Source of the DNA: Anticarsia gemmatalis
Taxonomy: Eukaryota > Arthropoda > Insecta > Lepidoptera > Erebidae
NCBI RefSeq assembly: GCF_050436995.1
Contig: NC_134758.1
Span: 806,001-870,000 of the forward strand
Direction of reading: 5' to 3'
Length of the DNA stretch: 64,000 nucleotides
A program made the translations under genes and the position numbers. The first letter of the stretch is position 1; the number at the start of each line of letters is the position of its first letter. Below the pieces are notes generated by a model. That model saw nothing but the letters and a program-made list of their open reading frames with translations. It had not been told where the DNA came from and did no database searches. Of the stretch, positions 1 through 13,299 are shown piece after piece.

Positions 1-1714
1 TCCAAATTTCCCGATTTTGTGCAATCTCTCTCCATGCTGGTAAAGGTGGTAAAACGTGCTATCGTTTGCATATTAATTGTATATACAATAAGCGTACTTA
101 ATACAAAGAGTAAGTAGAATGGATAGACGCTTGATACCCACTCCTGTACCATTTTGGTATTCAAACTGCTATTTTTTTATAACATTTATTCGTATACAAT
201 AGTGTTCTACATATATATCTTGCCAAAAACATATTATTATGTAGCATGGCGAGAAGAAATTTAAAAGTAATTAATTAATTAAATTTCGTTTTAATTTTAA
301 TACAAACTTTCATACCAGTTACTTCGATATAGAAAATTTTTTTAACACACAATCAAGTCTTCTAAGCGTGTTGAACACATAAAAATTTGCATAGAAACCA
401 AGACGTGAAAAGTAAAATAAAAAGCTCACACCATGTATGACAACACACCCAAATATAATTATACTATTATTACTTCAAATTTGTATCCTGTTAACAATAC
501 TGGGACGTTATGTGGGCGCGGGCGCTGTACGTGATCTCAAATAAAGTGTGCTTACACATTCCTAATGTGCTACCATTTTGTACTGACACCAGGCTTTGTT
601 CAAGACTGTCCTGGTACGCGTGTCGTGTTTGGCAAAACGCCATGTTGTATTAATTGAAATGTTGTGTATCGGGATGGATTTGCTATCAAATTGGTGCTTT
701 ATAAGTCTTGTTTGTATCTGTGTTTGTGATTTGTATGTCTATAGGTCGTAGTAAAACAGAGAAATAATATTGTTATGGGACCGTCTCACTGCGAGGTATA
801 GATGTTTTGATCTCTCTATACACTAATTTTACACATTTTAACATTTTTAAAGATTTATACCGTTAATTACAAAACTTTACCCTGCTACTTAATATAATAA
901 GTACAAAAGCCCTTGGCGATGGCTTTTCGCCTCTAACTTTTCTTCTCCAAGAATACTGAACAGATTTAGATGACATTAAATACACATATAGTTAATAATC
1001 TAGACTTACAGGTAGTTTTTGCCAGCTTGAACTATTGTGATACTAGCTTAAAGTGAAAATAAAAACATTATCTCTTCTAACAAAGTAATAGCGGTAACGC
1101 TTCAAATACCAAACAGCGCTCTTATTATTGAGAAGATGATCATAATTTGTTCATTTGAAAGTTGCAGAACTAGTCAGAAAGTCGCACTGAACTAAATTAT
1201 ATAAAGATGATATTATTTGAAAGAATTGTGAGTTATTATACCATAAAGACCCTCGAGCGCTCAAGTAATATATGACTGTCCATCTCAAAGTAATGTAATT
1301 GCTTAAAGGTGCAAATAAAAATGATTTATTAGGTTTAAATTTTGTTCCACTGGTACAGTTAATCATTTGTAATCATTACTAATGAACGTAATTAAGTGTT
1401 TTTATTTCTGCTATAATTTTAATTTGTAGTCAGATTTGGAGCAAATTATATGATGTGTTTGCTGAAGGTCTTTGTATACTATCATTATTGAACAGGTCAA
1501 TAGTTATAATTATATTTTGTATAGTTTAGAAATTAAAAAAATGGCTAGGTTTTTGTAGTACAATTTGCAATTTTAAAAGAATATTGATATCGCACAGATT
1601 GTTTACATTTTTTTGAACTTTTAAGATGGTTTATTGTGTCATTAACCATTCCTGCAACTTCGGGGATGTCGGACATTATTTAGTATAATGTAAATGTGTA
1701 CATAAGTATAGCAT
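1..1714. other. AT-rich non-coding stretch, no gene seen
   Basis: No open frame here exceeds about 71 codons and none resembles a known domain. A short GC-rich patch lies near 510-540. Otherwise the sequence looks like ordinary AT-rich intergenic or intronic DNA with no repeat I recognise. Confidence 0.6.
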
Positions 1715-1820
1715 GTTTTATCCCAAGTCTACGGTTATCTCCGTGCCACATTTCATCAAAATCGATTCAGCGATTAACCCATAAAAGCGTCAGACTTTCG
1801 CATCCATAACTAATATGGAT
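1715..1820 (+). repeat. Decayed lepidopteran interspersed repeat
   Basis: It reads CCGTGCCACATTTCATC, then AATCGATTCAGCGATTAA, then CAGACTTTCGCATC and ends with AATATGGAT. This order of blocks is a very common repeat end in moth and butterfly genomes (from memory). Related, also decayed, copies lie at 7245..7350 (+), about 29560..29700 (reverse) and 61915..61990. The class is unassigned; it could be a Helitron or LINE tail. Confidence 0.5.
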
Positions 1821-2214
1821 TCCTGTGTGTCTAGGTAATCCCTAGTTAAAATTCTTGAAGGGCTTAACAAACTGTTGTTCTAACCGGGATAAGCAGTTAA
1901 CTGACGCAATGTATTAATACATTATAATAGCAATTACTCTCTCAATGCACCACACGTGCAATGAAAATACAGAATCACACCTGCTTGAGACATACTTTTG
2001 CTATTTAAAGCTCAAAAGCTCATTGACAACCTGGTACAGTTCCAAACATCAAGTACAAATACAAAATCCGGGATACAACAAAATTAGAATACAATACAAA
2101 GCTAAATTACACTTTAAGTACGACATAGTTTGCCAATTCATCCATCCTAGTACATAACGATTGAAGAGATGGAGCTTCTTGTAACTTCTACTTGTAACTT
2201 TAACCGAAAGTGGT

Positions 2215-2491
2215 GGATATCCGAAATACAATGTGACTGATTTAAAGGTTTTGGACATCTTGGAAAAGGGGCTAAGTCTAAGCTACGACTAAGCACAATG
2301 TATTTATTATATTTTTTTGTCAATTATAACAATAACTTCAATTACCAAAACTATTAAATTCAGTAACCAAAACTATCCAAATCTTAACCCGAAAAATGTA
2401 GTATCCGAATTAATTTTATATCCGTAAAAATATCCGAAACTGCCAGCACGTTATTAACAAAATATCCGTATATACGTACGTAACATCCCTA
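2215..2491 (+). mobile_element. Decayed repeat with iterated TATCCG, hAT-like end
   Basis: The hexamer TATCCG occurs about five times between 2217 and 2470, and the block ends in TAACATCCCTA. The reverse of that end is TAGGGATGTTA, similar to the YAGGGATG ends of many hAT transposons. No left end or transposase was found, so this is only a fragment. The hAT assignment is inference. Confidence 0.35.
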
Positions 2492-2524
2492 TAACAAGTG
2501 GTCGTTTGTGAGTTGTGAATCGGT

Positions 2525-2610
2525 TAGGTCGGTCAAGTTGTGGTCACCGTAGCGCGCGTGCGCTGGTTGCTAACCGCAGCCCACCGCGCACGCGACGCGA
2601 TATCGATATG
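2525..2610. promoter_or_regulatory. GC-rich island with GCGC palindromes and a DRE-like site
   Basis: A compact GC-rich patch in AT-rich DNA. It holds GCGCGCGTGCGC at 2552..2563, CGCGCACGCGA near 2585 and TATCGATA at 2601..2608, which matches the DREF-binding DRE octamer. NRF1-like plus DRE motifs are typical of insect housekeeping promoters or enhancers. No start site or adjacent exon is visible, so the function is inferred. Confidence 0.35.
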
Positions 2611-2694
2611 AATTTAAATCGGATTAACGCTTGACTTTTTTGTTCTTGTAGAATTTGATGATTTTATGCCTGAATTATTTTATGAAATGATTAA

Positions 2695-2905
2695 GACTGC
2701 CTCAGTGGTCTCGGCAGTTATGCCTAAGAATGCTTACCACCAGGGCTTGGGTTCGGTTCACGGGTCGGTCAACGGTGTTATTGGTCTTTTCTAATTTAAT
2801 AAGAATGTAATAGATAGTAGCTCGGGGTTTGGTAAAATGCCCGGTATATGGCAAAAAGCTCGCCCCCTATCTCATACAATAGTATCATAAAGGACATGGA
2901 ATAAT
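2695..2905 (+). mobile_element. tRNA-derived SINE, family B, full-length-like
   Basis: An A-box-like head CTCAGTGGTCTCGGCAG is followed by a B-box-like GGGCTTGGGTTCGGTTCACGGGTCGG, and then by the body motif TGCCCGGTATATGGC and CTCGCCCCCTATCTCAT. The same body order occurs at 59915..60085 (TGCCCGGTATATGGCTTGTCCCCTA). Shorter relatives are at 43146..43235 (+), 51005..51090 (-) and 48850..48930 (-). These are Pol III retroposons with no coding capacity. Confidence 0.65.
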
Positions 2906-5900
2906 TTTACATTAGAATTCGCCTGCCAAATTTTTGTACCATATAAAAGGCCTCAGAATAAAAAGTCTATAACTACGTCATGGTTGTTTAAAGAACTCAT
3001 TAAACTCTTACGTTCAACTCGTCCTAAATTAAAAGTAGTGCGAGGCGTCAATGGTGGATGATTTATGGCAAGTTGCGCGTAGGTGCGGCGCATGCGCATC
3101 GAGATTATCAAGTTACAGATAATTTGGTGAAATAATAACTACGCCCTCTACCGTTGTGGGAGCGTAGGAGGGTTTACAGTGTAGTGACGAATGTTGCATA
3201 GAGCATTGATTTTTAAATAAGATTAAACCTTTACAGATAAAGCACTGTCTATAAAGTTAGGGAACATTTGCTTAGTTGTGAGATGAGATAGACTGTAGTA
3301 TATGCTTTTTGCCCTGTTGCACAAACATTACTTGATTTAACGATTAGAGTTTAGTAAAACTTTGAATTATTATATTTATATTTTCGGGGTCTAATCTATC
3401 CGAAAAAACTACAGAACAACTAAGCAGAATTCAAAAATTTGTTATACTAAACTATTTTGAGAATTGTACTACTAATAGAATAGCTGTTACATTTCTCTCA
3501 ACATTATTGAATAAAGAAGTCATGTGGTTCCCTTAATTGAGCCTGCAGTGTACAAAGCCCACAAACTCAAATAATCATTAGAATTAAAGTTAATGTATTA
3601 CGAAACAGTACTTTATTAGTTTTGATGAGCCACGTTAAATATTTTGATATCGTCATATTTATGGCTTTCGATCAGATTTTGTTTAAGTCGATAACAATTT
3701 ATAATTAAGTGATATATGATATTTATGTTATAAAGTTAACTATTTGGAATGGAATTCACGAAAGTGTCTGGAAAATTTTGTATGGTATGGAAGATTTTAC
3801 GAGTTTTTATTGTTTGTTTGTTATTTTGATTTACTAGAGAGTTTGTTTGATCAGCTTTAAAGTTAACTGTTTGTTATTCGTATTTTTTCTTGCTCTCCTT
3901 ATATAACACTAAAATTTATACACATACATTGATAAGTTTGTTTTATTGAGACTACTACTGTTTTTTTTTTGATCAGATGTAATAATAGTTAAATGAGTCC
4001 AACAATAAGTTATACCTAATTTCTAAGCTAAAAGCTGTGTCTAGTAACCAATTCTGATAAAACAGAAGACGTTTCAAAGGTATGGTAGGTATACAATATG
4101 TCACAAAAACATCTCATGACAAACAAGCCTCAAAAAATTATACAACCAACAGTGACTACCGAAAAAAAACTAGCGCTACTTAAAAAACATCCTACATAAC
4201 AAACAAACATACAAATCCTTGCTCCATAAAGGGCAGCCAAAAAAATAACAATCCTATTGAAACGGACTTCACTCGTCAAGCTTGCATACAATGCATAAAG
4301 AAACATTAGTTTGTCATTCTACAACCTTAATTATGCACCCAAAACATACAAAATTCAACCTTATTACAATACAACAAGAATCATGTAAAAACTCTAGATA
4401 AAATTGGTATAGAAAACATTACTTTGACTTTACAAAATTATATTTGCGGTCAAGAAATTGTCTCCCAGTGTAAATTTGTTGGCCAGTGATGTTGTTATGC
4501 ACTTCGAGTGTAAGTTTGTAAATGGGTGCATTTGTGAGTTTGCCAAGTGGAGACAATGAGTCGGTACACATAAATAGTTTAGTCGTGAATGTAGGAAGCT
4601 TGATTGGGTGAACTATGGATGAGTTAGTGGAAGGAAATGTATAACTTAGCACAAGGCTTGCAACTTTGAGGTATAAGTTTCTTGCAATTTTAGGGTAGGC
4701 AAATAATTTAATGAAGATAATATGGTCAATAAAAATGCTATACATTGAAGGATACAAATCAGTCATGGCCTATTTTCTAAAGAAAACAATATCGCTACTC
4801 AGTTTAAATGAAGATGTAGTTTGTGAATAATATTTATTCTGGATTGCCTGCGTCAAAATTTTCATCACAAAACAATACATACAAAAATTTCAATAGCTAT
4901 TATAAAAATTTTAGCGTCTTACACTTTTAATTTTTTACAAAACTTTGTATTGAAAATTCTAAATGAAAATGCTGAACACTTGAAAACTACCCTGTACTAT
5001 CTGTGTGACATATCAGAAATGAGACAACTAAACGTAGAACAAAAACCATTTAATTCAACTTCAAAATCAGTCCATTAGTATTCCAATCAATCTGATTATA
5101 CAACATTTCCTTCCTAATGAACTTCCCTAATTAAAGCCTAAGATTACCGTGTCTACGTTGATATAGCTCAGCTGACCTACTTACGCGTGCGCATGATAAT
5201 TAGTTTGAACACAACGGTAGCTGACGATATGGGTCTGTGTAGGAGACGGGTTTATTGGGGTTATGTGTACTATGGAGAGTATAAAACCGATGTACTTGTG
5301 ATGAATTGAACAGCTATTTTCCTTTCTTGGCCAAAAAATAAAATATATGAGAGATAACATATTGAAATCTTAAATTATGAAGACAAAAAAGACAATGAAA
5401 GATTGCTTTTTAAAAGTGGTAATTAAAAAAATAACGCGTTGAAAATGCTAAATAATATTCAGATAATATAACATCAACGCGATGTAAGTTAAAGTTTCTT
5501 CGAAACAAGTAGCTTTAACTAGGTAAGATTTTAACAGTTTTGTGGAATGTAAAGCCGTTCTATTTTCTTCTGATAGTTTCCCTTTTTTATTTTTTTTGTT
5601 GTCAATGATAGTATTTATTGTAGTATAACGTAAATCGTCAAAGCTTGGGCGTCGCTTAACGGCAGGTCAATAACAATAACAAAGGCTAATATTTACAAAT
5701 TGCCAATAACCCGTTACTAATGATGATTTAAACCATTATTCTGTCAATTCATAGGAAAAATACCTTTGTTATCACAATCATCTAACAATAAATTAGAAAA
5801 TATTAGCGATTAAACGTCAAAACTTTTGAGATATGGATTCCACACCCTTTTGTTGGGAAAAAGCTTTTACTTGCGTCTGCGTTTGCTAATGCTGTTTTCT

Positions 5901-7244
5901 TATGATTTTTTAAACAAGCGTTTTTTTATTGTTGATATTACTTTATATTACAAAATAGCTCATTTATTAAGAGTTTTTAAAAGTCACTTGACTGTAACCT
6001 ATAGTTGAAATATTTAAGTATAGCTTTAGTCCTATAGTCAAACTGCGTCGGTAGTTTTGTGAGTGTAGGCATATCATATTAAAAATGGGTAAAACATTTT
6101 CCAAGATTTCTTTTTCAAGATTCTTACATACAAACTGATAAATCTAACCTTTTTATGTTATGAGGTATAAATATAGACTAGCCTTTACTTCTATCGACTT
6201 GAAAAAAAATAGTGGGCGTAAGGAACGCTAATAAATACTCATTAATACATGCTCCTACTAAGTGACAATATATCTTATCTCAAACTAAACATTAAGATTC
6301 AAATAATGTGAGTGACGGTTAAAGAATTTCCTCGAATTTCAAGTTCACACTCATTCACGCTTAAAGTTGAATGAGTTTGTTTTTGAGGTCGAAGAGGTCG
6401 TTTGATGGATTTTGATTTATTGGCGATAAAATCTTTTATTTACGAGAAAACTGTTGGAATAACGTTTTTGTGAATAACGTTGTTTTGTTAAGATTGTTAT
6501 CATTTGAACTTTCTATAGGTAAGGTTTTTATTTTGTCCCTGAATTCGTTGTAACATAAAGGTGTAACACTACTAGACATAAATATATTCCAGAATAGGTA
6601 TTACGCCCTTAAAACTCAGCTAAGTGCGGGATGCGAGCATGGCATTTTTTATAAAATCGTTGGGATGTAGGCATGCAGAAATTACATGTTTTATTCTTAA
6701 TAACCAATTACACCCAATTTTGGATGCCCTATAACCAATGAAAATTACTGTAAAAATCATCATTGTAGGTATCATCTTACTTTCGACCTTTAACCAATTG
6801 ATGAAAATTAATACCTGTTGGCCATCTCAAAACATAAAATTGGGATACACAAAAGCTATATTTGCTAAAAACGACAAACAAGTTAAGCTCTTTAACGATT
6901 ACAAATACATTTACTAGCTCAATTTGATTGAAAACATCCGTACATCAGTATAATATTTCTGATCACCGGTACGATATAACAATGAGCGTCTTACTGACGC
7001 CAATCCCAAGTCAAAGGACTCATGGAAAGACACCATAAAGCACCATAACAAAACAATACCGCATATTCAATATGGCGTCGGCTTATCCACTATCAAATAC
7101 CAATATTATTTCAACAAGAAAGATCATCGTCACTTGCTAAACGTGACCAGAAAACAAAACTACAATATATTTATTAAGAGAATAACTAGTTGAGTAACGT
7201 GACTTCACTCGCTTTAAAATTACCATTATTTTTAGTAAATAACT
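2906..7244. other. Non-coding stretch, no gene supported
   Basis: The longest open frame is 115 codons on the minus strand (4419..4766). It lies in a G/T-biased tract and has no signal peptide, motif or recognisable similarity, so I treat it as chance. GCGCATGCGC at 3088..3097 is an NRF1-like palindrome, and a partial one (ACGCGTGCGCAT) is at 5183..5194. Nothing else is recognised. Confidence 0.55.
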
Positions 7245-7350
7245 ACACAATTAATGGCTCCAAGATTTCAACTATCTCCTGTCAAAATTTCACGAAAATC
7301 GCTTCAGTAGTTTCGACGTAATAACGCAACAGATAGACAGACTTTCGCAT
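7245..7350 (+). repeat. Decayed lepidopteran interspersed repeat
   Basis: Contains TGTCAAAATTTCACGAAAATCGCTTCAGTAGTTTCG followed by GATAGACAGACTTTCGCATG, the same block order as the repeat at 1715..1820. It is heavily diverged and neither boundary is defined. Confidence 0.5.
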
Positions 7351-8404
7351 GTACGAACGTGACCAGTAAATAAATTGACACTGTTTATTAATAACTTAAC
7401 TATATACCGCAGAGCTGCCCGTATTTTTCCATTATTTTATACTTTATTATAATGGTCGGAACACGTGCTAAGAAATAATTATATGGATTTAGAGAGGTTA
7501 CGATTCTTAGTATTTGTGTGTTATTTGTATTCTGTTTGTGTTTTGAGTTAATTTAGAGGTGCGTGTTACCTTTTTAGGGGTTGCTTTGGTAATTGGATTG
7601 TAGGTGTAGTTTGAAAGTGTTGATGTGAATGTTTTAAAGTATATTGTGACTTGATTTTGGAAATTATGTTGTTCAAAATGTTTTATTTGCATCAAATGGC
7701 TTTACCTCCCGAGGTATTTATTGTTGACTACGCTTACTGAAACTCTGACTATCACACTTGTCAGTATTTGATGATTTAGTAAGATTTATATAGTAGTTTT
7801 TATAATACATTTCATAGTACTTACAATATAAATTGTATCTGTAGTATAAATTAAATAATGTCGTTCAATGTTGTAATTTTCCCCGAGAGTCATCACAAGC
7901 ATGAACTCCTCATTCCAGAAATAAAAATTTGAAGCCGTATTCAGATAACCTAATATACGTACGAGGAAAAGGCAAAAAAGTATAGCTTTTTGTGTACATT
8001 TTCAGAAAAATTTAGCGTCCAAAAAATATAGCGTTATGTAAGTATGTGTGTGGTATATAATGTTTTATATGAGTATCACGGTAGCTCCATATATTTCGCG
8101 TTTCCTGTACTACTAAATGTATGCATACAAGTTTACGACCGGATTCAATAGCTGTCCTTATGACGCTGTGATGTGTATTCAGATTATAATATAATAATAG
8201 GTATTCAAAGTGCAGAAATAGATTTACCGTTAAAGGCGTTAAGAAGAATAAAATGTTAAAGTATTTATGGGAAAACGTATTAATTAGGACTTCAAAATAA
8301 ATTAAGGTATATCGATTTGAATTCTCGCGACTTGTACACATGGTATATAAAGGTCTTAAGCGCAATGGAATGTTTTTTCCTTAGCTTGTTTGAGTGTCTT
8401 ACTA

Positions 8405-9120
8405 CTGGGTAAATGCCTCCCCGCTTCCAAATCCTACTTTTGGCGGCAAGCTCTGACCAGTTTTTCTCAGATAAAATTGAAAATTAATCTCGTAAAAAGC
8501 TCCTTAAAGCTGATTAGTCGGGAACCTTAGACAAAAGCGAGAAGTCCATAGTATACCATACAACTATTTCTAGACCAGGAGCGGTTTTCTGGCATGGACA
8601 TTCATAACTCACTGTATGTTAGTATTAGCCATCGGTAAGTTCAGTCATAAATGACATGCCTTAAGTAAACAAAAATATATATACACGTTCGTTTTCATGC
8701 ATAATTATAACTTTCATGCATTTTTATTCAGAAACAATTCAATACAAATACAAACAGACAGCTACATTACATTCTCCATATATTATGTACATCAATTTAA
8801 AACGCAGTATATTTATGGTTAACATCACGGTAACAATCGTTCATCGAATCAACATAAAGTTGTTTACTGCAATTGTTTCGCTTTTGTTAGCTTGGACTTT
8901 TATATATGCGTATTGGTACTGACAGGTGGGTTTTCGGCTTTTCCCAGATAAGGGTTACTGCAGATAGCCATAATATGGCCAAATAGTAGCCTTTTTAGTT
9001 TTGTCCTTATCCGACCTTAAATGGGGTCAGCTCAGCCTGTTTTTTATCTGAAAACTCGCCGTCAAAGTATTTTTCTGATGTTTTTACTACAGGCTGAATG
9101 CCTGACGCAACCGTCCTTAG
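8405..9120. repeat. Probable decayed retroelement fragments
   Basis: Two GC-richer patches, 8405..8560 and 8930..9120, carry phrases such as GGGGTCAGCTCAGCCTG and TTTTCCCAGATAAGG that I associate with repeated lepidopteran DNA. No reverse-transcriptase motif is readable. Between them a 68-codon frame with a hydrophobic C-terminus (8716..8922) is most likely chance. Confidence 0.3.
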
Positions 9121-12100
9121 AAAAATATTGTAGTCTTACCAATTAGTAGTATTTGTAAAAGCTTACTCCCGACTCAGCATAAGTCCTGCGCGAATATTTT
9201 TATAAACATGAAGACAACAGACATAATATAGCGCAGTTCAATTCGTATACTTGTTTTGACTAAAATGCCTGTATTCATTACTAACACTGCTAACACATTA
9301 CTTCAAAATCGGTGTTTCCGCATACCCCGATACCCAATAATGTAACAAATATAAGTACAGAACTATAGATCAACGTTTCCTTTACTGTCTGAGTAAAACA
9401 ACAAGCTGGTGCTCGCGGAAAAACACCTAGTTAAGAAGTCGACAAGGAGTGCGGGTGATGGAACGGAGGGACGCCGTTGTTGCTATTATACCGTGTATTA
9501 AAAAAACACATTAGATAGTATTTTTCTTGCAAATATTCACAATTATACCTCTACCTTACAATCCTTCAAGAGCCAGTACATCAAACAAAAAACAATAACG
9601 TTACTCAGCAAGTTGTCTGGTTTTCCCGACACCGGCGCCACTGACTCAAACCCACTATAAATAGACCAGTAATGACAGATATGGTATTCTAACCACAAGT
9701 CAAAACGTGAGACAATATGTCTGCCAGCCCTTAGAATTAATATTCATTTGATCATATTTTAATATTAATTTGAACTGTCATTGAGCCGTCAATATTTTTA
9801 TTTATACAAAGGAAACTGGTAAAAAGCTTTAGAATACTTTTCTTGAAAAGGTGGCAGATGAAGTATATTTGTTCAACTAACAATCAGGACTCTGTAGGTG
9901 GTAATATCAGGTTTAGCCAAGTGAACTTTTTTCTAGTTGATGATTTAAACTGTAAGAGCAAGCTTATTGTATTTTTTAGCATAAGGATACTATAAGAATT
10001 TGGTGGAAACCAGCTCCAACATTAAGATTTAACTTACCAATGCTTCTGTAGAGCGGACCAAACTAACGGACTAACGGACCAGACAAACTAAAGGTTACAC
10101 TAGATTATGGGCGGCTTATAGTAATCTCTTTATCCGTATAAAGCTCAAATTATTACCTAATAGCAACAGGCTTAAAACGACTATTTCTTATAACAATTAC
10201 GCAAACTTTCAATAGCCAAAAAAACTCAAACACTACAAAACCGACACGAGTATAAAACTAACACATAACAATACATGTAAATCACCGCATTATCCTAAAA
10301 CATGGCGCCTCAAATTAGACATTCACAATAAATCCAACGATTTCCTGCCATCAACATTCATCTCACTATTATTTCGGGAAATGGGTACAAAACTCGTTCA
10401 TATTAAAATGTTGTGCAGTGAGTCAGCAGGCGCAGGAGTTGATAGGCAGATAGCGTAGTCTAGCGCTAAATCTTTTGCGTCGCGCAATGATGTCACACTG
10501 CGGACAGGTATTCTTTGAATTCATACGTCGTAGTCTTGTTTGGTGTGAGTTAGAAGAGATTGGATCAGCTAGAGTGAAGGTAGGATTATGACTGGAGATG
10601 TTCTGTCGCGTGTTATCAGTTTAGATTTAGGGATATTAGTTATGAAACTAGAACAAAATTTTGTCTTCGAAAATTGTAATTTCTTGGTCTTAATGCTACA
10701 TAGTTTTAATGCTTCACTCGTCTATTAAACAGTATTGGAGTGAAGTCGTGATTTTGTTGAAACAAGTGACCTGACGTTTTCCGGTGAACATTCTTTCCAT
10801 GCGACAATATCTTTATGCACATACTTAAATCAACTACTCCGGTTTTCTAAACCTATCACTAGTGAAAAATAAAGATTAGAACGTGGTGAAAAAACAGTTT
10901 GCATATCACATAAAATTACACAAATCTTTGAAATATAAAAATAGACGAATTATTTTTTTACGCTAACCTTTTCTCTCTCTGTGTTCAACAACAATCGCTC
11001 ATGGACACCAAACTCGACGGTTGTAATACCCCGCTCCGCTTATAATTGCAATCGCTTCACTTATAACTCTACACCGTAGCCAGTAACGACACACACTGAC
11101 AACAAATCAATCGGGCACGCGCCAGCGTTTGACATGTATACGCGCGAACGTACGGAATGTCGATCGAAGCGATACTAAAAATATGCGACGACATCGCTAC
11201 TTGCTACTTGACTGTTATTATAAGTTTGTAATTATGTTATTACTACTGTATTACAGAGGCGGATCATTGCGACGTTTTTCTGGAAAATTGTATGTAAAGC
11301 ACACGTCGAACTTTATATAAAGCACGGGAATTGAATAATTTAATCACAAAATTTTATATAGTCGTTTCTTTCTTATACATCATATTTATAGCAGAGGTAA
11401 CTCGAATTTTATTGCTCACGGGTCCGCTAGCGATGACGGTCAGTGTAAGCTGAAATCAAGGTAAGAATATTAAAAATATAATTAACAAAATAAAAAACCA
11501 ATATCATGTATTCATATAAGTCAAGTGTTGAAGCTTATGATAACCGTTAAATAGAGTTATTGTGCAAGTGTACATTTTACCCAAGGAAGTACGCAAACAT
11601 GTACGGCATTCCCGTTTTGCTGTTCATAGTCTGTCTTACTTCAAAGCTCTGAAATTTTAGCCGTATACAGAGCGCGATATATCAAACTATACTATTGAGA
11701 ATATTTTAATGAAAAATTAAAAGCAAACAACTATTTATTAAGTCGTATACATTAAAGGCTTAGACTACATAACGAAATCAGAAGAAAGTAGTATCGAGCC
11801 AGTTTAATCTCTCCCGTTGTTTAATTACTTCAAACACAAGAGTAATACGCTTTCATCCACACCAATTATTAGAAATAGCAATGTCTATCTATCTGTTAAG
11901 CTTTGGTTACCCAGTCACTTGACCAATTTTGTCACCTTTTGACCCTCTATGTCATTTTATCCGAGTGAAGCGCTGGGAAATGCGCGTATCATTTAATATT
12001 CATGTACATTTTGCGTTTTGTTTGTCTGCCTGTTACGCTTTCATAGCTTAAACATTAAATCTTGATCAGGATTTTGCGCGGTGTAGTTAAAGACAGGTCA

Positions 12101-12430
12101 AACGAACTCTATTTTCTTTTGCAAATATAAACTTCTGAACAATTTTACACGAGCGGAGCGGCGTGCGTCAGTTAGTAGTTTAATAAAACAAATAATTGCA
12201 CTTCACAGTGGTAGAACTGTTAATTTTATTGTTATTGGAAACCATCAAGTATTGTGGCGTTTAATCGAATTAACTTTAATGTTGATAGTGTAGAGTAAAT
12301 ACTATAATATTGGAAATTAAGTTAGTTCCTGACTCCGTCTGGATAGAAAGGATCTGAAGAAAAAGATTTAATTTTATACAGAAATATTGTCGTTACAATT
12401 AAATTCTGAAATATCACCCATCTACAGACC
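9121..12430. other. Non-coding stretch with scattered weak promoter-like sites
   Basis: No gene is supported. ACTATAAATAG at 9654..9664 is a good TATA sequence downstream of a short GC patch, but no exon or open frame of interest follows. GC-rich patches with CGCG are at about 10430..10500 and 11100..11165. A decayed repeat phrase (TCTGCCTGTTACGCTTTCA) lies near 12025. Confidence 0.45.
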
Positions 12431-12490
12431 AACCTCGAACAGCATAGGTTAATCTGAGGGTTCGATCCGCGGCTGCTGTTACTTTAGACA
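12430..12490 (+). repeat. SINE head fragment with B box
   Basis: GAGGGTTCGATCCGCGGCTG contains a near-consensus Pol III B box (GGTTCGATCC). The surrounding sequence lacks tRNA folding, so it is a SINE remnant and not a tRNA gene. Confidence 0.45.
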
Positions 12491-12539
12491 CGAGCTCCTC
12501 GAGGTAGTGTTATAAAATATTTTTTTCCTTTCTATCCTA

Positions 12540-12660
12540 CCAATGAGCAATGATCTCCTCCCGGAATGAGGGGTGGGCTAGGCCACCTAGGCCCGTACAT
12601 GATCATCGTGGTGGACTTGATCCACCACGATGATCATATACGGGCTAGGAACTTTTCATG
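12540..12660 (-). repeat. SINE 3' tail fragment ending in a long hairpin
   Basis: ATCTCCTCCCGGAATGAGG is the reverse of the tail found on lepidopteran SINEs and LINEs (compare 20985..21065). Immediately after it is an inverted repeat: arms 12591..12615 and 12621..12645, 25 bp each with one mismatch and a 5-base CTTGA loop. The arm includes GTGGTGGA, part of the same SINE body (see 22233..22475). Two SINE pieces meeting head to head would explain it. Confidence 0.6.
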
Positions 12661-13299
12661 CCGTCAAGAACTGTCTTATAGAACTTCCAGGCGTGCATGA
12701 TTTTATAACAATGGCGACGATTTCTTTTAAAATAAGCGAAAATTATTTGGTGGTGCTATAATATAAAATTAAAAACCGCAAATATTGGGATTTTATTATC
12801 CAGTTTCTTCTACAAAAAGTAATTGTTCAATGACTATTTATTGAGTTACACCTTGACCTTATTAAAACACTTTAAAATATCTCAAGTTTGATTATCACAG
12901 ACTCAAGTTTAAATGATACTTAAATATATGTCTAACTTTACAATCCACATGAAAATGACAGAGACAGCATTAAACTTAACTATGTACATTTATAAAACAA
13001 ACTGTGTCGTCCATCCAATCGACTGTCATCGCCAATTATATTGACAACCGTAGATAATAAAGTATAAACTCTTGTTAGGCCGGTTTGCTACATGACAGAT
13101 CGAATTGCAAAATAGAACTTTTTTCGCCGTCGTGATGAAATCTTCTTGGACTGAGATTGCGCGAAAATGCAAAGACACTGAGTGACCTATTTTAATGCAG
13201 CGTGATTGAAAAAAATATACTTTTAAGTACTCAAGGCCGCTCCTATATTCTGCAGGAGGCTTTTTCTAAATCGTGAGAGGGAAATGGTTTAATTTATTA

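Noticed and set aside
4419..4766. 115-codon minus-strand open frame
   Set aside because: It lies in a G/T-skewed tract, has no signal peptide, domain or splice context, and an AT-driven composition. Taken as chance.
8012..8365. 117-codon minus-strand open frame, the longest in the window
   Set aside because: No recognisable motif, rich in AT-coded residues (Tyr, Leu, Asn, Ile), and overlaps repeat-like flanks.
12430..12490. Possible tRNA gene from a good B box
   Set aside because: No matching A box, anticodon stem or acceptor pairing. The same holds for B-box-like sites near 18815, 23420, 40210, 45605, 51050 and 59951, all read as SINEs.
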